Shown in pieces: positions 8,938 through 17,487 of a stretch of DNA of 64,000 bases; the first letter of the stretch is position 1, and each line of letters begins with the position of its first letter. The stretch is from Amycolatopsis sp. EV170708-02-1 (lineage in GTDB: Bacteria > Actinomycetota > Actinomycetes > Mycobacteriales > Pseudonocardiaceae): NCBI RefSeq assembly GCF_022479115.1, contig NZ_CP092497.1, forward strand, positions 744,001 to 808,000, written 5' to 3'. Under the pieces are notes generated by a model. The model worked only from the letters and a program-made list of their open reading frames with translations, did no database searches and was not told the DNA's origin. A program made the position numbers and the translations under genes.

Positions 8938-9273
8938 GTGATCCTGGAAGTCCGCACCTACCGGTTGAAACCGGGCACGAGCGAAGAGTTCCTCCGCGTG
9001 ATGACCGAAGAGTCCGTTCCCCTGCTGGAGCGCGCGGGGCTGCGGGTCGTCGGCTTCGGACGTTCGCTGGTCGCCGAGGACGGACACGAAGAGGCCTACC
9101 TGATCCGCGCATTCGGCTCTCTCGAAGAACACGAACGGCAGGAACGCGAGTTCTATGGCAGTGAGGCCTGGCGGACGGGCCCCCGCGAGGCGATCGTCTC
9201 GCGGATCGAGAGCTACCACACGATCGTCATGGAGACCTCCGAAGAGGCGGTCGAGGCGCTCGGGCAACGGTGA
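8938..9273 (+). CDS. NIPSNAP family protein
   Basis: This small cytoplasmic protein of 111 residues begins with VILEVRTYRLKPG, typical of the ferredoxin-like NIPSNAP fold, which in bacteria occurs as stand-alone dimeric alpha/beta barrels of unclear function. GTG at 8938 is chosen because GGGGAGG lies about six bases upstream; an in-frame ATG at 8920 has no comparable site. It is divergent from the hydroxyacid dehydrogenase gene, with 48 bases between starts, so the two probably share a control region. It sits 13 bases before a mycothiol-dependent-type gene and may be co-transcribed with it. No catalytic residues can be named. Confidence 0.75.
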   Translation: MILEVRTYRLKPGTSEEFLRVMTEESVPLLERAGLRVVGFGRSLVAEDGHEEAYLIRAFGSLEEHERQEREFYGSEAWRTGPREAIVSRIESYHTIVMETSEEAVEALGQR

Positions 9274-9286
9274 CCGGAGGAGTGGG

Positions 9287-9916
9287 ATGCACGAGGGCGA
9301 GATCCTGGCCTGGACCGAGGCGGAGCGGTTGAGCTTCGCCGAGCTGCTGGAGGGGCTCGGCGACAAGGACTGGTCGGCGCGCACGCTGTGTCCGGAGTGG
9401 ACGGTCCACGCGATGGCCGCGCATCTGGCGCAGACCACCAGGAACCGGCTCACGGACACCCTCGCCGGCATCGTGAAGGCCAGAGGGAACTGGGACCGGA
9501 TGAACACCGGCCAGGCCATCGCCTACGGCACCCGGTTCTCCCCCGCCGAACTCGTCGCCCAGATCCGCGAGGACGCCGCCTCACCGCGCCGCTCGCCCGG
9601 GGCCAAACCGATCGACCCGCTCGCCGACGTGCTCATCCACGGCCAGGACGTCGCCCGCCCGCTCGGGATCGCGCGGCCGATGCCGGAAGAGCCCGCCATC
9701 GCGGCACTGGAGCATCTGCTCGTCAGCCCCTTCTGGGGCGCCAAGAAACGCTGCAAGGACCTCCGGCTGATCGCCACCGACGCCGCCTGGACCGGCGGAA
9801 CGGGCCCCGAGGAAGTACGGGGCCCGCTCGTCGATCTGCTGCTGTCCGTGAGCGGCCGGAGCACCGGGCTGGCCACTCTGACCGGCCCGGGCGCGGCGCT
9901 GCTCGGCGCCCGCTGA
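9287..9916 (+). CDS. maleylpyruvate isomerase-type mycothiol-dependent family protein
   Basis: The 209-residue protein has the DinB-like four-helix fold expected for the maleylpyruvate isomerase N-domain family. The sequence shows the characteristic CPEWTVHAMAAHLA helix, whose histidine is usually a metal ligand, and later DVLIHGQDVARPLG, which supplies further metal ligands. Members use divalent metal and, where studied, the actinobacterial thiol mycothiol. The exact reaction here is unknown and many paralogues exist per genome. The ATG at 9287 follows GGAGG closely. It lies 13 bases after the NIPSNAP gene. The 68 bases to the convergent downstream gene hold no obvious strong hairpin. Confidence 0.82.
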   Translation: MHEGEILAWTEAERLSFAELLEGLGDKDWSARTLCPEWTVHAMAAHLAQTTRNRLTDTLAGIVKARGNWDRMNTGQAIAYGTRFSPAELVAQIREDAASPRRSPGAKPIDPLADVLIHGQDVARPLGIARPMPEEPAIAALEHLLVSPFWGAKKRCKDLRLIATDAAWTGGTGPEEVRGPLVDLLLSVSGRSTGLATLTGPGAALLGAR

Positions 9917-9984
9917 GACGCCGGCGGTGGGCTGAAGGCTCGGTGCCGTCCGATCACACGAAATCGCCGGACCGGCTGCGAGAC

Positions 9985-11184
9985 CTACCAGCGCGGGACG
10001 AACACGTCGACGCGCACCAGGTGGTGGTCCGAGGCGTCGTTGAGCCTGGACAGCGGCGAATCGGGCAGCGGCCAGAAGACCTCGGCCCGCCAGGGGAACA
10101 GGCCCTTCGACGGCAGGACGTAGTCGATCCGCAGGTTCCCCGGCGCCTTGTCGTTGAAGTCGCCGGTGTCGAAGTACGGGTCGCCCTTCTGGCCGATGTT
10201 GGCGCCCGCCTGGTCCTGAGCGGCCCGCACGCCGCCTTCGCTGCCCGGCCGGGTCTCGATGACGCGCGGGGCGTTCAGCAGCCGCGAGATGGCGCCGGGG
10301 ACGCTGTCGCCGTCGAGCGGGTCGGAGTTCTGGTCGCCGGCGATGACGAACTTCTCGTGCGCGCCCAGCCCGCCGCGGCGGCCGCGGTCGTCGTGGATGT
10401 AGCGGCCCTTGCCCGGGGTCACGTAGTCCGCCCAGAAGCGGATCTCGTCGTGGTTGCGGGTGCCGTTGCGGTCCTCGGGGCCGTCGAAGGTGGGCGGCGT
10501 CGGATGCGAGGCCAGGAAGTGCACGGTCGAGCGGCCGACCCGGATCGGCACGTCCCAATGGGACTTCGACGACAGGCGCAGCACGTCGAGCGCCTGCGGC
10601 GAGTACCAGTCGTTCGGCGCCGGGGTGGCCGGGTCGTCCGGCAGCAGCGCACCCGGCATGTCCTTCCAGAGGAATTTCTGGAACGTCCGCACACGGCCGG
10701 TGTCGATCGGGTACTTGGAGAGCACGAGCATGCCGTACTGGCCCTCGAAGAGGCCGAAGCCGTGCGCGTCGTTGCCGCCGCCGACCTTGCCGTCGCGGTC
10801 GAGGTCGAGGCCGGTCGCGACGCCGGTGTTCGAGGGCGCGGTGAAGGCGTACGGGTAGTCGATCGGCGCGGCCCCGTTCTGGCCGTGCTTCAGGTAGTTC
10901 TCGCGGAACAGGTCCGCGGCGCGGTTGCCGGGCACGTAGTCGAACTCGTTGATCAGCAGCACGTCGGGCCGGTTGCGCTGGATCACCTCGGCGACCTCGT
11001 TCGCCTGGGCGTTGCCCGGCTGCGACAGGTCGGTCACGAGCTGGCCGGCGGCCCCGCGGTTGAGCGAAGCGTTGAACGTCGCGAAGCGGACGCTCTGCCC
11101 GACGGCGGCTTCCGCCGGTGTGGCGGCCAGCACTGTGCCGGCCAGCAAGGCGCCCGAGGTGAGCACGGCGGCGATGCGTTTCAC
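9985..11184 (-). CDS. secreted endonuclease/exonuclease/phosphatase-fold protein
   Basis: This is an exported protein of about 399 residues. GTG at 11184 is taken as the start because GGGAGGT stands just upstream; the product then begins with KRIAAVLTSGALLAGTVLA and a signal-peptidase site after ATPAEAA. The mature part starts RFATFNASLNRG and contains NEFDYV, GDQNSDP, and SDHHLV near the end, the spaced motifs of the DNase I-like / sphingomyelinase metal-phosphoesterase fold. It is probably an extracellular phosphodiesterase or nuclease with Mg2+. The substrate is not evident. It is transcribed towards its convergent neighbour and away from the TetR-controlled membrane gene. Confidence 0.85.
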   Translation of the reverse strand: MKRIAAVLTSGALLAGTVLAATPAEAAVGQSVRFATFNASLNRGAAGQLVTDLSQPGNAQANEVAEVIQRNRPDVLLINEFDYVPGNRAADLFRENYLKHGQNGAAPIDYPYAFTAPSNTGVATGLDLDRDGKVGGGNDAHGFGLFEGQYGMLVLSKYPIDTGRVRTFQKFLWKDMPGALLPDDPATPAPNDWYSPQALDVLRLSSKSHWDVPIRVGRSTVHFLASHPTPPTFDGPEDRNGTRNHDEIRFWADYVTPGKGRYIHDDRGRRGGLGAHEKFVIAGDQNSDPLDGDSVPGAISRLLNAPRVIETRPGSEGGVRAAQDQAGANIGQKGDPYFDTGDFNDKAPGNLRIDYVLPSKGLFPWRAEVFWPLPDSPLSRLNDASDHHLVRVDVFVPRW

Positions 11185-11262
11185 GGTCTTACCTCCCAGA
11201 GTCGGTGCGACCTTACGCACCTGTCGTGGCCACTGGGGTGAGGTTCAGGTGAACAGCATCTC

Positions 11263-11276
11263 TTGAACGCGTTCAA
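11263..11276. promoter_or_regulatory. TetR-type operator, copy 1
   Basis: TTGAACGCGTTCAA is a perfect 14-base palindrome 47 bases before the ATG of a small membrane protein whose next gene encodes a TetR-family regulator. A second near-identical copy follows. TetR repressors of this group bind such inverted repeats; binding here is inferred from position and symmetry. Confidence 0.7.
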
Positions 11277-11296
11277 AATCTGGGCTACGGTTCTTC

Positions 11297-11310
11297 TTGA
11301 ACACGTTCAA
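11297..11310. promoter_or_regulatory. TetR-type operator, copy 2
   Basis: TTGAACACGTTCAA differs from copy 1 by one central base, and its centre is 34 bases further on. It ends 12 bases before the ATG, so a bound protein would block promoter or ribosome access. A weaker inverted pair of half-sites, GTTCAGGTGAAC, lies at 11243-11254. Confidence 0.7.
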
Positions 11311-11322
11311 AAGGAGGTCCCC

Positions 11323-11745
11323 ATGCAACCCGTAGTCGTGGCCTACGCGCTCTACCTGGTCATCACCGTCCCGTTGACCGTGCTGGTCGCCCGCACGCTG
11401 AGCAGGCACGGCAAAACGTTCCTGGAAGACGTCTTCCAGGACAAACAAGCGCTCGCCCATTCGGTCAACCAACTGCTCGTCGTCGGGTTCTACCTGGTCA
11501 GCCTGGGTTTCGTGACCCTGTTCCTGACCAGTGACGACACCGTCCTCGACGCCCGCGACGTCTTCGAGATGCTGTCGGTCAAGGTCGGCACCGTGGCGCT
11601 CGTGCTCGGCGTGATGCACGTCGGGAACGTGCTGGTGTTCAACGGGATCCGGCGCAAGCACCTCAACCACGCCACCGCGCGGCCCGCGCCGGTGCCGCCG
11701 CCCTACCCCGGCTACCCGGCGCCCGCTCCACACCCCGCGCCCTGA
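11323..11745 (+). CDS. small membrane protein with proline-rich tail
   Basis: The 140-residue protein is not assigned to a named family. Three hydrophobic segments are visible: residues 5-22, a stretch around VNQLLVVGFYLVSLGFVTLFL, and VGTVALVLGVMHVGNVLVF. A proline/tyrosine-rich tail (VPPPYPGYPAPAPHP) follows and probably lies in the cytoplasm. The ATG follows AAAGGAGG with good spacing. Two palindromic operators precede it, and the TetR gene follows after only 14 bases, so the pair is very likely one autoregulated operon. The function is unknown; the control suggests response to a small lipophilic or cell-envelope signal. Confidence 0.8.
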   Translation: MQPVVVAYALYLVITVPLTVLVARTLSRHGKTFLEDVFQDKQALAHSVNQLLVVGFYLVSLGFVTLFLTSDDTVLDARDVFEMLSVKVGTVALVLGVMHVGNVLVFNGIRRKHLNHATARPAPVPPPYPGYPAPAPHPAP

Positions 11746-11759
11746 CCGGATAACGTGCA

Positions 11760-12428
11760 GTGGTGGCGAAGAGTGAGGAAACCAGGTCACTGATCGTGGC
11801 GACCGCGTTGCGGCTGTTCGCCGAGAACGGCTACGACCGCACGACCATGCGGGCCATCGCCGCCGAAGCGGGGGTGTCGGTCGGGAACGCCTACTACTAC
11901 TTCGCCTCGAAAGACCAGCTGATCCAGGGTTTCTACGACGAGATCGCCAACGCGCACCTGACGAAGGCGCGCGAGACGATCGAAGGTGAGCGGGACTTCA
12001 GCGCCCGGCTCAAAACGGTCCTGCTCACCTGGCTCGACGTCGCCGAGCCGTATCACCGCTTCGGCAAGCAGCTCTTCGTCAACGCCGCCGACCCGGACTC
12101 GCCGCTGAGCCCGTTCAGCGAGGAGTCCTCGCCCGCGCGGGACGCCTCCGTCGGCCTGATGCGCGACGTCATCGCGGACTCCGACGTCAAACTCGACCCG
12201 GACCTGCGCGACGACCTGCCCGATCTGCTGTGGCTGTACCAGATGGGGGTCGTGCTGTTCTGGGTCCACGACCGGTCCGCCGGGCAGAACCGCAGCCGGA
12301 TCCTGGTGGAACGGACGGTGCCGCTGATCGCGCGGCTGGTGGGGCTTTCGCGGTTGCGGGTGCTGCGGCCGGTCAGCCGGGAGATCGTTTCGCTGATCCG
12401 GGACCTCTCGAAACGAGACGACGTCTGA
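11760..12428 (+). CDS. TetR family transcriptional regulator
   Basis: This is a one-component repressor of about 222 residues. The N-terminal 55 residues form the TetR helix-turn-helix: TALRLFAENGYDRTTMRAIAAEAG, then VSVGNAYYYFASKDQL. The C-terminal ligand domain is alpha-helical and shows no recognisable ligand signature. Consecutive GTG codons at 11760 and 11763 are both possible starts, and no strong ribosome site is seen, which fits coupling to the membrane gene 14 bases upstream. The twin TTGAAC-type palindromes before that membrane gene are the obvious binding sites, so autoregulation is expected. A long hairpin follows the gene. Confidence 0.9.
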   Translation: MVAKSEETRSLIVATALRLFAENGYDRTTMRAIAAEAGVSVGNAYYYFASKDQLIQGFYDEIANAHLTKARETIEGERDFSARLKTVLLTWLDVAEPYHRFGKQLFVNAADPDSPLSPFSEESSPARDASVGLMRDVIADSDVKLDPDLRDDLPDLLWLYQMGVVLFWVHDRSAGQNRSRILVERTVPLIARLVGLSRLRVLRPVSREIVSLIRDLSKRDDV

Positions 12429-12445
12429 GCCCCAGGGCCGCCCAC

Positions 12446-12498
12446 GTCGCGAAAGCCACTTTCGCGACCTCAGATGTCCCGAAAGTGGCTTTCGCGAC
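12446..12498. terminator. dispersed palindrome between convergent genes (GCGAAAG family)
   Basis: Perfect 19-base arms (12446-12464 and 12480-12498) are separated by 15 bases. Each arm is itself nearly palindromic (GCGAAAG-CCA-CTTTCGC), so alternative hairpins can form. It lies between the 3' ends of the TetR gene and the convergent methyltransferase gene, the right place for a bidirectional terminator. The core reappears at 51079-51095. Confidence 0.65.
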
Positions 12499-12533
12499 GC
12501 CTCCGGTCTCCCGAGCCAGCCGCATTCAGAGGA

Positions 12534-13793
12534 CTAAACGCGGGATTCGCGCACGGTCCGGAAGTACAGGAACCGCGGCTCGGTCCGCAGCTTCGCGTAC
12601 CACCGCGGGTCCGCTTCGGCGATCGACTCGTCCGGCATCGGCTCGACCAGCCTGTCGACGGCGAACCCGGCTTCCCGCACCGCGTCGAACGTCCAGCTCA
12701 AGGGCCGCCGGTAGAAGTGGACCTTCTGCCCCGCCGGGAACTCGTCCTCCAGCAGTTCGAGCTCGAAGTAGTTCCGCTTCCCGAACCACCGCCAGTCCTC
12801 GCCCGGATGATGCACCGAGAACACCAGGAGCCCGCCCGGTTTGAGCACCCGCCGGAACTCCGCCAGCGCGGGCGTCCAGTCCTTCAGGTAGTGCAGCACC
12901 AGCGAGGCCGTGACGACGTCGATCGAAGCGTCCTCCACAAAGGACATCGGCCGCGAAACGTCCGCCGTCTCGAAACGGACGACATGCCCGAACTTCTCCC
13001 TGGCGACGGCGACCATGCCCTCGCTGGCGTCGACGCCGAGGACGTCCGCGCCCTTCTCGGCGAGCAGGGCGCTGAGGTGTCCCGCCGCGCTGCCGACGTC
13101 CAGCACCCGTTTGCCCGCCACGTCCCCGGCCAGCTCGACGATGGCCGGCCGGTCGTAGTGGGCGTTGGTGCTGCTGGTCTCGGCGTGCGCCGCGTAGAGC
13201 CGCGCGAAGCCGTCGTACTGGGCCGCGCGCGCCCGCTCGATGATCTCGTCGATCACCTCCGTCTTGGCGTCGGCGTAGTGCTGGATGTACTTCCAGGTGC
13301 GCGACGCCAGCTCGCGCTTCTTCGCCTCGTAGAGCTTCCGCTCGTCCTCGTGCGCGATGAGACGGTTGCGAAAGAGGCGGTAGCGCTCGGTCTGGCCGTT
13401 GTCCGGCGAGTAGACGTGCAGGTTGATGTTCGTGTCCGGGCCTTTGAAGCACCGGTGCTTCTCCCACTCCGGCTCGCGGATGACGAGTTTGTAGCCCTCG
13501 GCCTCCAGCTGCGGCACGTAGGCGTCCTCGTCGTCCGAATCCGCGACGATCAGCATGATGTCGATGATCGGTTTCGCGCAGAGCCCCGGCACCGACGTGG
13601 AGCCGACGTGCTCCAGGACCAGCGCGCGCTCCCCCAGGATCTCCCTGACGCGCTTGGCCTCCCGGTCGAACAGCCCCGGCCACTCCGGGTCGTATTCGGC
13701 CAGGGTGACGGTGGAATTCAGCACCGGGGCCTGTTCGACCCAAATATCCTGGATGTCTTCTTCGGTGTAGGCGTCTTGATCGGGTTTGGGCAT
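12534..13793 (-). CDS. GrpB-like nucleotidyltransferase-fold domain fused to SAM methyltransferase
   Basis: The 419-residue protein has two parts. Residues about 25-190 match the GrpB/UPF0157 family, which has a nucleotidyltransferase-like fold, with the signature HVGSTSVPGLCAKPIIDI at residues 62-79. Residues about 200-419 are a class I SAM-dependent methyltransferase: motif I VLDVGSAAG at 230-238, acidic loop GVDAS after it, and HYLKDW plus LKPGGLLVFSVHH further on. It is cytoplasmic. The ATG at 13793 is preferred over GTG at 13817 because AGGAAGGAA lies upstream of it. GrpB proteins are poorly understood; the methyltransferase half resembles small-molecule methylases. The joint function is unknown. 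Confidence 0.85.
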   Translation of the reverse strand: MPKPDQDAYTEEDIQDIWVEQAPVLNSTVTLAEYDPEWPGLFDREAKRVREILGERALVLEHVGSTSVPGLCAKPIIDIMLIVADSDDEDAYVPQLEAEGYKLVIREPEWEKHRCFKGPDTNINLHVYSPDNGQTERYRLFRNRLIAHEDERKLYEAKKRELASRTWKYIQHYADAKTEVIDEIIERARAAQYDGFARLYAAHAETSSTNAHYDRPAIVELAGDVAGKRVLDVGSAAGHLSALLAEKGADVLGVDASEGMVAVAREKFGHVVRFETADVSRPMSFVEDASIDVVTASLVLHYLKDWTPALAEFRRVLKPGGLLVFSVHHPGEDWRWFGKRNYFELELLEDEFPAGQKVHFYRRPLSWTFDAVREAGFAVDRLVEPMPDESIAEADPRWYAKLRTEPRFLYFRTVRESRV

Positions 13794-13981
13794 CGACCCG
13801 TGTTCCTTCCTCGGCACTCCTCGGCGAATCTGCGCGCGACGTGATCACGTCGCCAGGGCGCAAGGAGGAATCAGACGTCCCGTCCCCCAGCAAGAGCGCC
13901 CTGCCGCCGAGATCGCGGGCCGTTCGGCCAAGGGCGCGCGGTCACCTGGTCGCCGCGACGCCCCTCTCGAGGCAGTCGGCC

Positions 13982-14010
13982 AGATTATCGAATCCGGGCG
14001 CTCTTGTCAG
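13982..14010 (-). promoter_or_regulatory. candidate sigma-70-type promoter
   Basis: On the minus strand CTGACA (14010-14005) and TAATCT (13987-13982) are separated by 17 bases, close to TTGACA-N17-TAnnnT. It would give the GrpB-methyltransferase gene a leader of roughly 180 bases. This is a pattern match only. Confidence 0.35.
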
Positions 14011-14170
14011 GTTTTCCGCTGAAAGACAGCTGTGAGGGATGGGTTACCGGCCGCCTATCGGTGTTCGAGACTCGCCGCCTGTGGCCCGGCACCTCCACAG
14101 GCATTTCCGACATACCAAAAGTCTGATTTGGGCGCTTTGCGCGCGAGGGTGAGTGGGTCGATGGCGGGAT

Positions 14171-14213
14171 GAAGGGTCCCTTCACCGCGTCTAATGCGGT
14201 GAAGGGAGCCTTC
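14171..14213. terminator. palindrome downstream of aroE (GAAGG family)
   Basis: Arms of 18 bases (14171-14188 and 14196-14213) pair with one mismatch around the loop gtctaat. It lies 129 bases beyond the aroE stop on the side where aroE transcription ends. It is probably one of the dispersed intergenic palindromes of this genome and a terminator. Confidence 0.5.
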
Positions 14214-14341
14214 GGCCCTGGTCAAGCGGGTCGGAAGCCGTACCGAGACACATCGAACCCCACCTGGCGCCTGACGTCCTTTGTGGACATCGTCTGCCCC
14301 GCTCCTACCCGCCGAGCCGCGCGACCTGGCCCCGGGCCCGG

Positions 14342-15196
14342 TCAGGAGATCGGCAAAGAAAGAATCCCGCCGGTGGCCTCGCGCAGCGCGTCCCGCATCT
14401 CCGCCCGCGGCGCGGGCCGCCCGGTGAAGTACTCGGACTGCCCGAAGGCCTGATGCAGCAACATGTCCAGCCCGGTCGCGAGCCGCCCGCCCCGTTCAGC
14501 GACGGCTTCGGCGAGCGCGGTCGGCCAGGGGTGGTAGATGACGTCGAGGACGCAACCGATCGTGGACAGCTCCGCCAGATGCGGCCGGACGGCGTCCGGG
14601 GGCACGGTGTTCACGAGCACCGCAGAATCGGCCGCGAGCTTCCCGAAACCGGCGTCGGCCCAGCGGAGGACCTCGACGTCGAGCCCGGCCCGCCGAGCCG
14701 CCTCGACCGTTTCCGTGGCCCGTCCCGGATCCCGCACGACGAGCCGGACCGTCCGCACGCCGAGCGAAGCCAGCCCGACGACGGCCGCGGCGGCCGTCCC
14801 GCCCGCACCGAGAACGACGGCGGCGTCGTCGGCCCCGGGCGAGTACTCCCCCGCGATCCGCAATGCCTCGGTGACCCCGTCGACGTCGGTGCAGTCGGCG
14901 AGCCAGCCGGTTTCGCGGCGCACCAGCGTGTTCGCCGCGCCGACGGCGGCCGCGCGCGGCGTGACCTCGTCGGCGTACTCCAGCGCGGCCCGTTTCCCCG
15001 GCATGGTCACCGAAAGGCCGGTCCACTCCGGACCGAGACCGTCGACGAACGCGGGCAGCCCGGGACCGTCCATCTCGACCCGCTCGTAGGTCCAGCCGTC
15101 CAGCCCCAGCGCGCGGAAGGCGGCGCCGTGCAGGACGGGCGAGAGCGAGTGTTCGACCGGCTTCCCGAGGATCGCGGCCCTGCGGTCAGATGACAC
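14342..15196 (-). CDS. aroE: shikimate dehydrogenase
   Basis: AroE reduces 3-dehydroshikimate to shikimate with NADPH in aromatic amino acid synthesis, in the cytoplasm. The 284-residue product has the substrate-binding start GKPVEHSLSPVLHGAAF, the catalytic lysine region TMPGKRAAL, ANTLVR, DVDG, the dinucleotide loop VLGAGGTAAAAV, and the C-terminal LLHQAFGQSEYFTG. The start is GTG at 15196, which overlaps the end of mltG by 11 bases. The order alaS, ruvX, mltG, aroE on one strand is a common actinobacterial arrangement. All expected motifs are present, so it should be functional. Confidence 0.93.
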   Translation of the reverse strand: MSSDRRAAILGKPVEHSLSPVLHGAAFRALGLDGWTYERVEMDGPGLPAFVDGLGPEWTGLSVTMPGKRAALEYADEVTPRAAAVGAANTLVRRETGWLADCTDVDGVTEALRIAGEYSPGADDAAVVLGAGGTAAAAVVGLASLGVRTVRLVVRDPGRATETVEAARRAGLDVEVLRWADAGFGKLAADSAVLVNTVPPDAVRPHLAELSTIGCVLDVIYHPWPTALAEAVAERGGRLATGLDMLLHQAFGQSEYFTGRPAPRAEMRDALREATGGILSLPIS

Positions 15197-16987
15197 CTCG
15201 CCTCACCGCGTCATCTCGGTTCTTCAGGTGGTCTCCGAAGGTCACCGCGAAGCAGGAAAGCCCGTTCTTCTCGCATTTGACGAAGAACAGCCACTCACCC
15301 GCCGCCGGCTTCAACGCGGCCTGGATCGCCTCCGCGCTCGGGACCGCGATCGGCGTCGGGGTCAGGCCGATCATCTTGTAGGTGTTGTAGGCGCCCGCCT
15401 TTTCCCGTTCTTCGGGTTTGGTGAGCAGGGTCGGCCGGTCGAGGACGTAGTTGACCGTCGAGTCCATCTCGAGCCGCATCTTCTTGTCGAGCCGGTTGTA
15501 GATGACCCGCGAGATCTTCCCGAAGTCGGCCTTCACCGCTTCGCGTTCGATGATCGACGCGATGACGAGCGTCTCGTACGGGGACTTGCCCTCGCCCTTC
15601 GACTGCTCGCTCAGCCCGGCGTTGAGGATGCGATCCGCCGACGTCTTGACGACGTAGGTGAGCAGTTCTTCGGCCGTCCAGCCGGGTTTGACGTTGTAGA
15701 TACCCGCGGCGATCAGCCCTTCGAGACGGCGGTCCTTGTGCTCGGCGTTCGTGGCGGCCTCGACGGCCCACGACGGGACGCCCAGCTTCGCCAGATCCGC
15801 GGTCTCGATCGTCTTCCGCAGTTCCTCGACCGGGATGCAGGTGCTCTTGCCGTTCAGATCGGCGCAGGAAGCCTTGGACAGCAACGTGTACACCCCGGGC
15901 GTCACCTTGCCGTCGGGCTGGGTGATGTCGTGGAACTGGGTGTACGGCCGGATCTCGACCTGGCCGACCTTCGTCGTGGGAGCGAGCATCTTCTCGACCG
16001 CGCTGGCCCCGGACATCTTCGTCTTCATGACGTAGTAGCCCTGCTGGAGCCGCGAGACGGCGGCGTTGTCCTCGCCCGCCTTCACGAACGCCTTGCCGCT
16101 GGCGACCACCCCGGCCGCCTGCAGCCGGTTGCCGATCGCCGACGTCGAGTCGCCCTTCTCCACCTGGACGAGGACGTCGCCCTCGCCGGTGCCCTCGTAG
16201 TCGTCGTAGCCGAAGATCTCGGTGAAGCCGTAATAGGCACCACCGGCGAGCAGGACGAGCACCGTCAGCGCGGCGATCCAGCCCAGCGCGCGCTTCTTCC
16301 TGCGCTTCTTGGGCGGCGGGCCCTGACGTTCCGGGCGCTCGTCCTCGATGCGCTCCGGCTCGGCACGGTCCTCGTCGTCGTAGTCCTCGTAATCCTCGTA
16401 GTCGTCGTACTCGTCATAGTCGTCGTACGCGTCGTCGCCGAAGATCTCGTTGTATTCCTCTTCGCTGCCCTGCGGCGGCGAAGAAGGAGCCGCGCCGGGG
16501 CGCCGTGCCATCGGCGCCTCCTGGATCGCGGGGAGGATGTCGGTCGGCCGCTCGTCCGGGAGCGGGCCGTCGTCCTCGCGGCGCCTGCGGCGGCCGGGAC
16601 GAGGCGTCTCGTCCTGGGCGTAGGCGGGCATGCCAAGACCCCGGTCACCCGGCTGGGGGACCGCCGCTGCGGTGCGGGTGGCGGCGGGACCGCCTGTTCC
16701 GGAGCCCGCCTGGCCGGGGCCGGACGCGGCGCCCGCGGCGGCGGTTCCTCGGCGGCACGCCGGGCACGCGGCGGCGGCTCTTCCGGCGACCGGCGGGCAC
16801 GCGGCGGCTCTTCCGCCGGGCGCCGCACGGGTGGCTCCGGCGGTTCCTCGCGGATGTGCCGTCGTCCCGTCGGCTGGGGTTCGGGCCGCCGACGCGGCGG
16901 GACCGGTGGCGGGCTGGCCTCCTCAGGCTCCCGTAACCGTCGTCTACCGCCCTGACGGCGCTCGGGCCGGCCGTGGGGCTCGGTCAT
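15186..16987 (-). CDS. mltG: endolytic murein transglycosylase MltG, with apparent frameshift near its N-terminus
   Basis: MltG is a membrane-bound enzyme that cuts nascent glycan strands and so sets their length. From 16631 the frame encodes an acidic, tyrosine-rich cytoplasmic stretch, one membrane segment ([20 protein letters not shown]) and the YceG domain with catalytic glutamate in [10 protein letters not shown]. The true start is very probably ATG at 16987. It overlaps the ruvX stop as ATGA, has GGAAGGG upstream, and encodes a basic, proline-rich N-terminus starting [14 protein letters not shown]. That frame and the main frame are joined only if one base is added between them, most simply at the five-G run 16655-16659. 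The joined protein would have 600 residues. Without it, translation from 16631 gives 481 residues. Confidence 0.85.
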
Positions 16988-17487
16988 GTATCGCCCTTCC
17001 GTGCGCGATGTGCCGCTACCGCGTCGATCCACGCCTGCAGGATCTCGACCGCGGCCGCCTGATCGACGACGGCACGTTGCTTACGTCCCTTCACCCCACG
17101 CTGCGACAGCATCCTGGATGCCGTCACCGTGGTCAACCGCTCGTCGGCCAGTCGCACCGGCACCGGCGCGATCCTGGCGGCGAGCTTTCCGGCGTAGTCG
17201 AGCGCCGCTTCGGCCGCCGGGCCGTGACGGTCCTTGAGCGTCCTCGGCAAGCCGACGACGACCTCGACCACGTCGTGTTCCGTGACGAGTTCGACGAGCT
17301 GGTCGACGTCCTTGTCGCCCGCCGCGTCGCGAGTGAGGGTAACGAGCGGGCTCGCGAGGATGGGGTCGGGATCGCTGAGCGCGATCCCGACCCGGACGGA
17401 TCCGACATCCACCCCGAGCCGCCTGCCGCGCCCCGGATCGGACTCCCCTGGCCGATCCGGGCGCCGCTGAGGGGCGTCGTCAGCCAA
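16984..17487 (-). CDS. ruvX: Holliday junction resolvase-like protein YqgF/RuvX
   Basis: RuvX has an RNase H-like fold and is thought to process nucleic acid, with roles proposed in 16S pre-rRNA maturation and junction resolution. The frame shows [18 protein letters not shown], the family N-terminus with its first catalytic aspartate, [11 protein letters not shown], and the DERLTT strand. TTG at 17487 is proposed as start, overlapping the alaS stop by eight bases, which gives 167 residues; no ATG or GTG lies between it and the first conserved strand. It overlaps mltG as ATGA. Position between alaS and mltG is the usual one. Confidence 0.88.
   Translation of the reverse strand: MADDAPQRRPDRPGESDPGRGRRLGVDVGSVRVGIALSDPDPILASPLVTLTRDAAGDKDVDQLVELVTEHDVVEVVVGLPRTLKDRHGPAAEAALDYAGKLAARIAPVPVRLADERLTTVTASRMLSQRGVKGRKQRAVVDQAAAVEILQAWIDAVAAHRARKGDT

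Larger units (their letters stand above)
13794..14341. other. intergenic stretch without a gene
   Basis: These 548 bases lie upstream of the GrpB-methyltransferase gene and downstream of aroE, both on the minus strand. They hold a candidate promoter near 13982-14010 and a palindrome at 14171-14213. The short open frames inside have neither ribosome sites nor protein-like composition. Confidence 0.6.

Noticed and set aside
14169..14453. 94-codon plus-strand frame overlapping the aroE end
   Set aside because: It reads through a palindrome and the aroE antisense strand, and looks like a by-product of high G+C.
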